From: Bacteroidota bacterium
GTDB lineage: Bacteria > Bacteroidota > Bacteroidia > Bacteroidales > Prolixibacteraceae
DNA length: 5,422 nucleotides
NCBI GenBank assembly: GCA_030691295.1
Contig: JAUYEQ010000573.1
Location: forward strand, 1 to 5,422
Reading direction: 5' to 3'
Shown: in pieces, positions 5,194-5,422 of the stretch
Layout: every line of letters begins with the position of its first letter
Numbering within the stretch: position 1 is the first letter of the stretch
Notes under the pieces: model-generated
Seen by the model: only the letters and a program-made list of their open reading frames with translations
Told to the model about the DNA's origin: nothing
Database searches by the model: none
Program-made: the position numbers and the translations under genes

Positions 5194-5422
5194 TGTTTGT
5201 TTACCGGATTGCAAAAAAAGAACATTCCGCATTGGATGGAATGGGCGGACTTTTTGGTCCCGGAAGGTGGCACAAAAAAGGCAATTTAGTTATCTACACT
5301 TCTGAACATGCTTCTTTGGCAGCGTGGGAAAAGATTGTTCATGTAGCAAACTTTGAGAATCTCCCAAATAATCTGCTACTTGTTAAAATTGAGATTCCTG
5401 ACGGGATAGAAATTCAAACAGT
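5193..5422 (+). CDS. RES-domain toxin, 5' part (runs off the window)
   Basis: The first 76 complete codons of a RES-domain protein (PF08808), cut by the right edge with no stop seen. The start ATG shares its A with the antitoxin stop. Family marks are MFVYRIAKK at the start (conserved R5), FGPGRWHKKG (21-30, with R25 in the GRW motif), VIYTSEHASLAAWE (33-46, with Y35 and E46) and VKIEIPDG (64-71). RES toxins such as MbcT degrade NAD+, and ParT modifies a metabolic enzyme with ADP-ribose; which reaction this one performs cannot be told from the visible part. Arg, Tyr and Glu residues of this kind build the NAD-binding pocket in the family. With the antitoxin it forms a two-gene operon. Usual family length is about 150-230 residues, so roughly a third to a half is visible. 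Confidence 0.93.
   Translation, partial: MFVYRIAKKEHSALDGMGGLFGPGRWHKKGNLVIYTSEHASLAAWEKIVHVANFENLPNNLLLVKIEIPDGIEIQT

Overview
The window looks like chromosomal DNA from a member of the Bacteroidota, probably a free-living or sediment Bacteroidia lineage. This rests on three things: a TAnnTTTG-type -7 promoter element, translation starts without Shine-Dalgarno sequences, and the style of the proteins (a BlaI/M56 pair whose M56 protein ends in TonB-like sequence, a large-type BI-1 protein, an AlkD-like HEAT protein). The finer placement is inference. TGA serves as an ordinary stop for at least two genes here.

Layout. From 42 to 1604 lie two ordinary plus-strand genes: an AlkD-like DNA alkylation repair protein and a seven-helix Bax inhibitor-1/YccA membrane protein, the latter closed by a textbook terminator (8-bp stem, UUCG loop, T-tract). 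From 1661 to about 2246 there is an AT-rich stretch without convincing genes. It carries a repeated AACCTTA-type motif and a 152-bp set of three nested inverted repeats (1991-2142).

From 2259 to 4276 is a BlaI/M56 regulatory operon. A double-dyad operator overlaps the promoter of a BlaI/MecI-family repressor gene, which is followed 12 bp later by an M56 (BlaR1-like) membrane metalloprotease gene. The protease lacks the penicillin-binding sensor of classical BlaR1 and instead has ExbD-like and TonB-like C-terminal sequence. By family logic, the protease senses an envelope signal and inactivates the repressor, which otherwise shuts off its own operon. The M56 reading frame is cut by a TGA exactly where the TonB-like domain should have a tryptophan, and 30 further in-frame codons after it continue the domain. 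This is the most notable observation in the window.

From 4305 to 4453 there are two diverged copies of a hairpin repeat, the first of which works as the operon terminator. From 4492 to 4767 is the 3' part of a thioredoxin-like (TlpA/ResA-type) gene that has lost its CxxC half. From 4766 to the right edge is a Xre/RES type II toxin-antitoxin module: an 11-bp inverted-repeat operator, a complete DUF2384 antitoxin, and the start of a RES-domain toxin overlapping it by one base and leaving the window.

The right-hand part (gene remnants, repeats, toxin-antitoxin) has the look of an accessory region. I do not see a clearly new multi-gene system. The points worth following are the interrupted M56/TonB sensor, its operator, and the nested palindrome.
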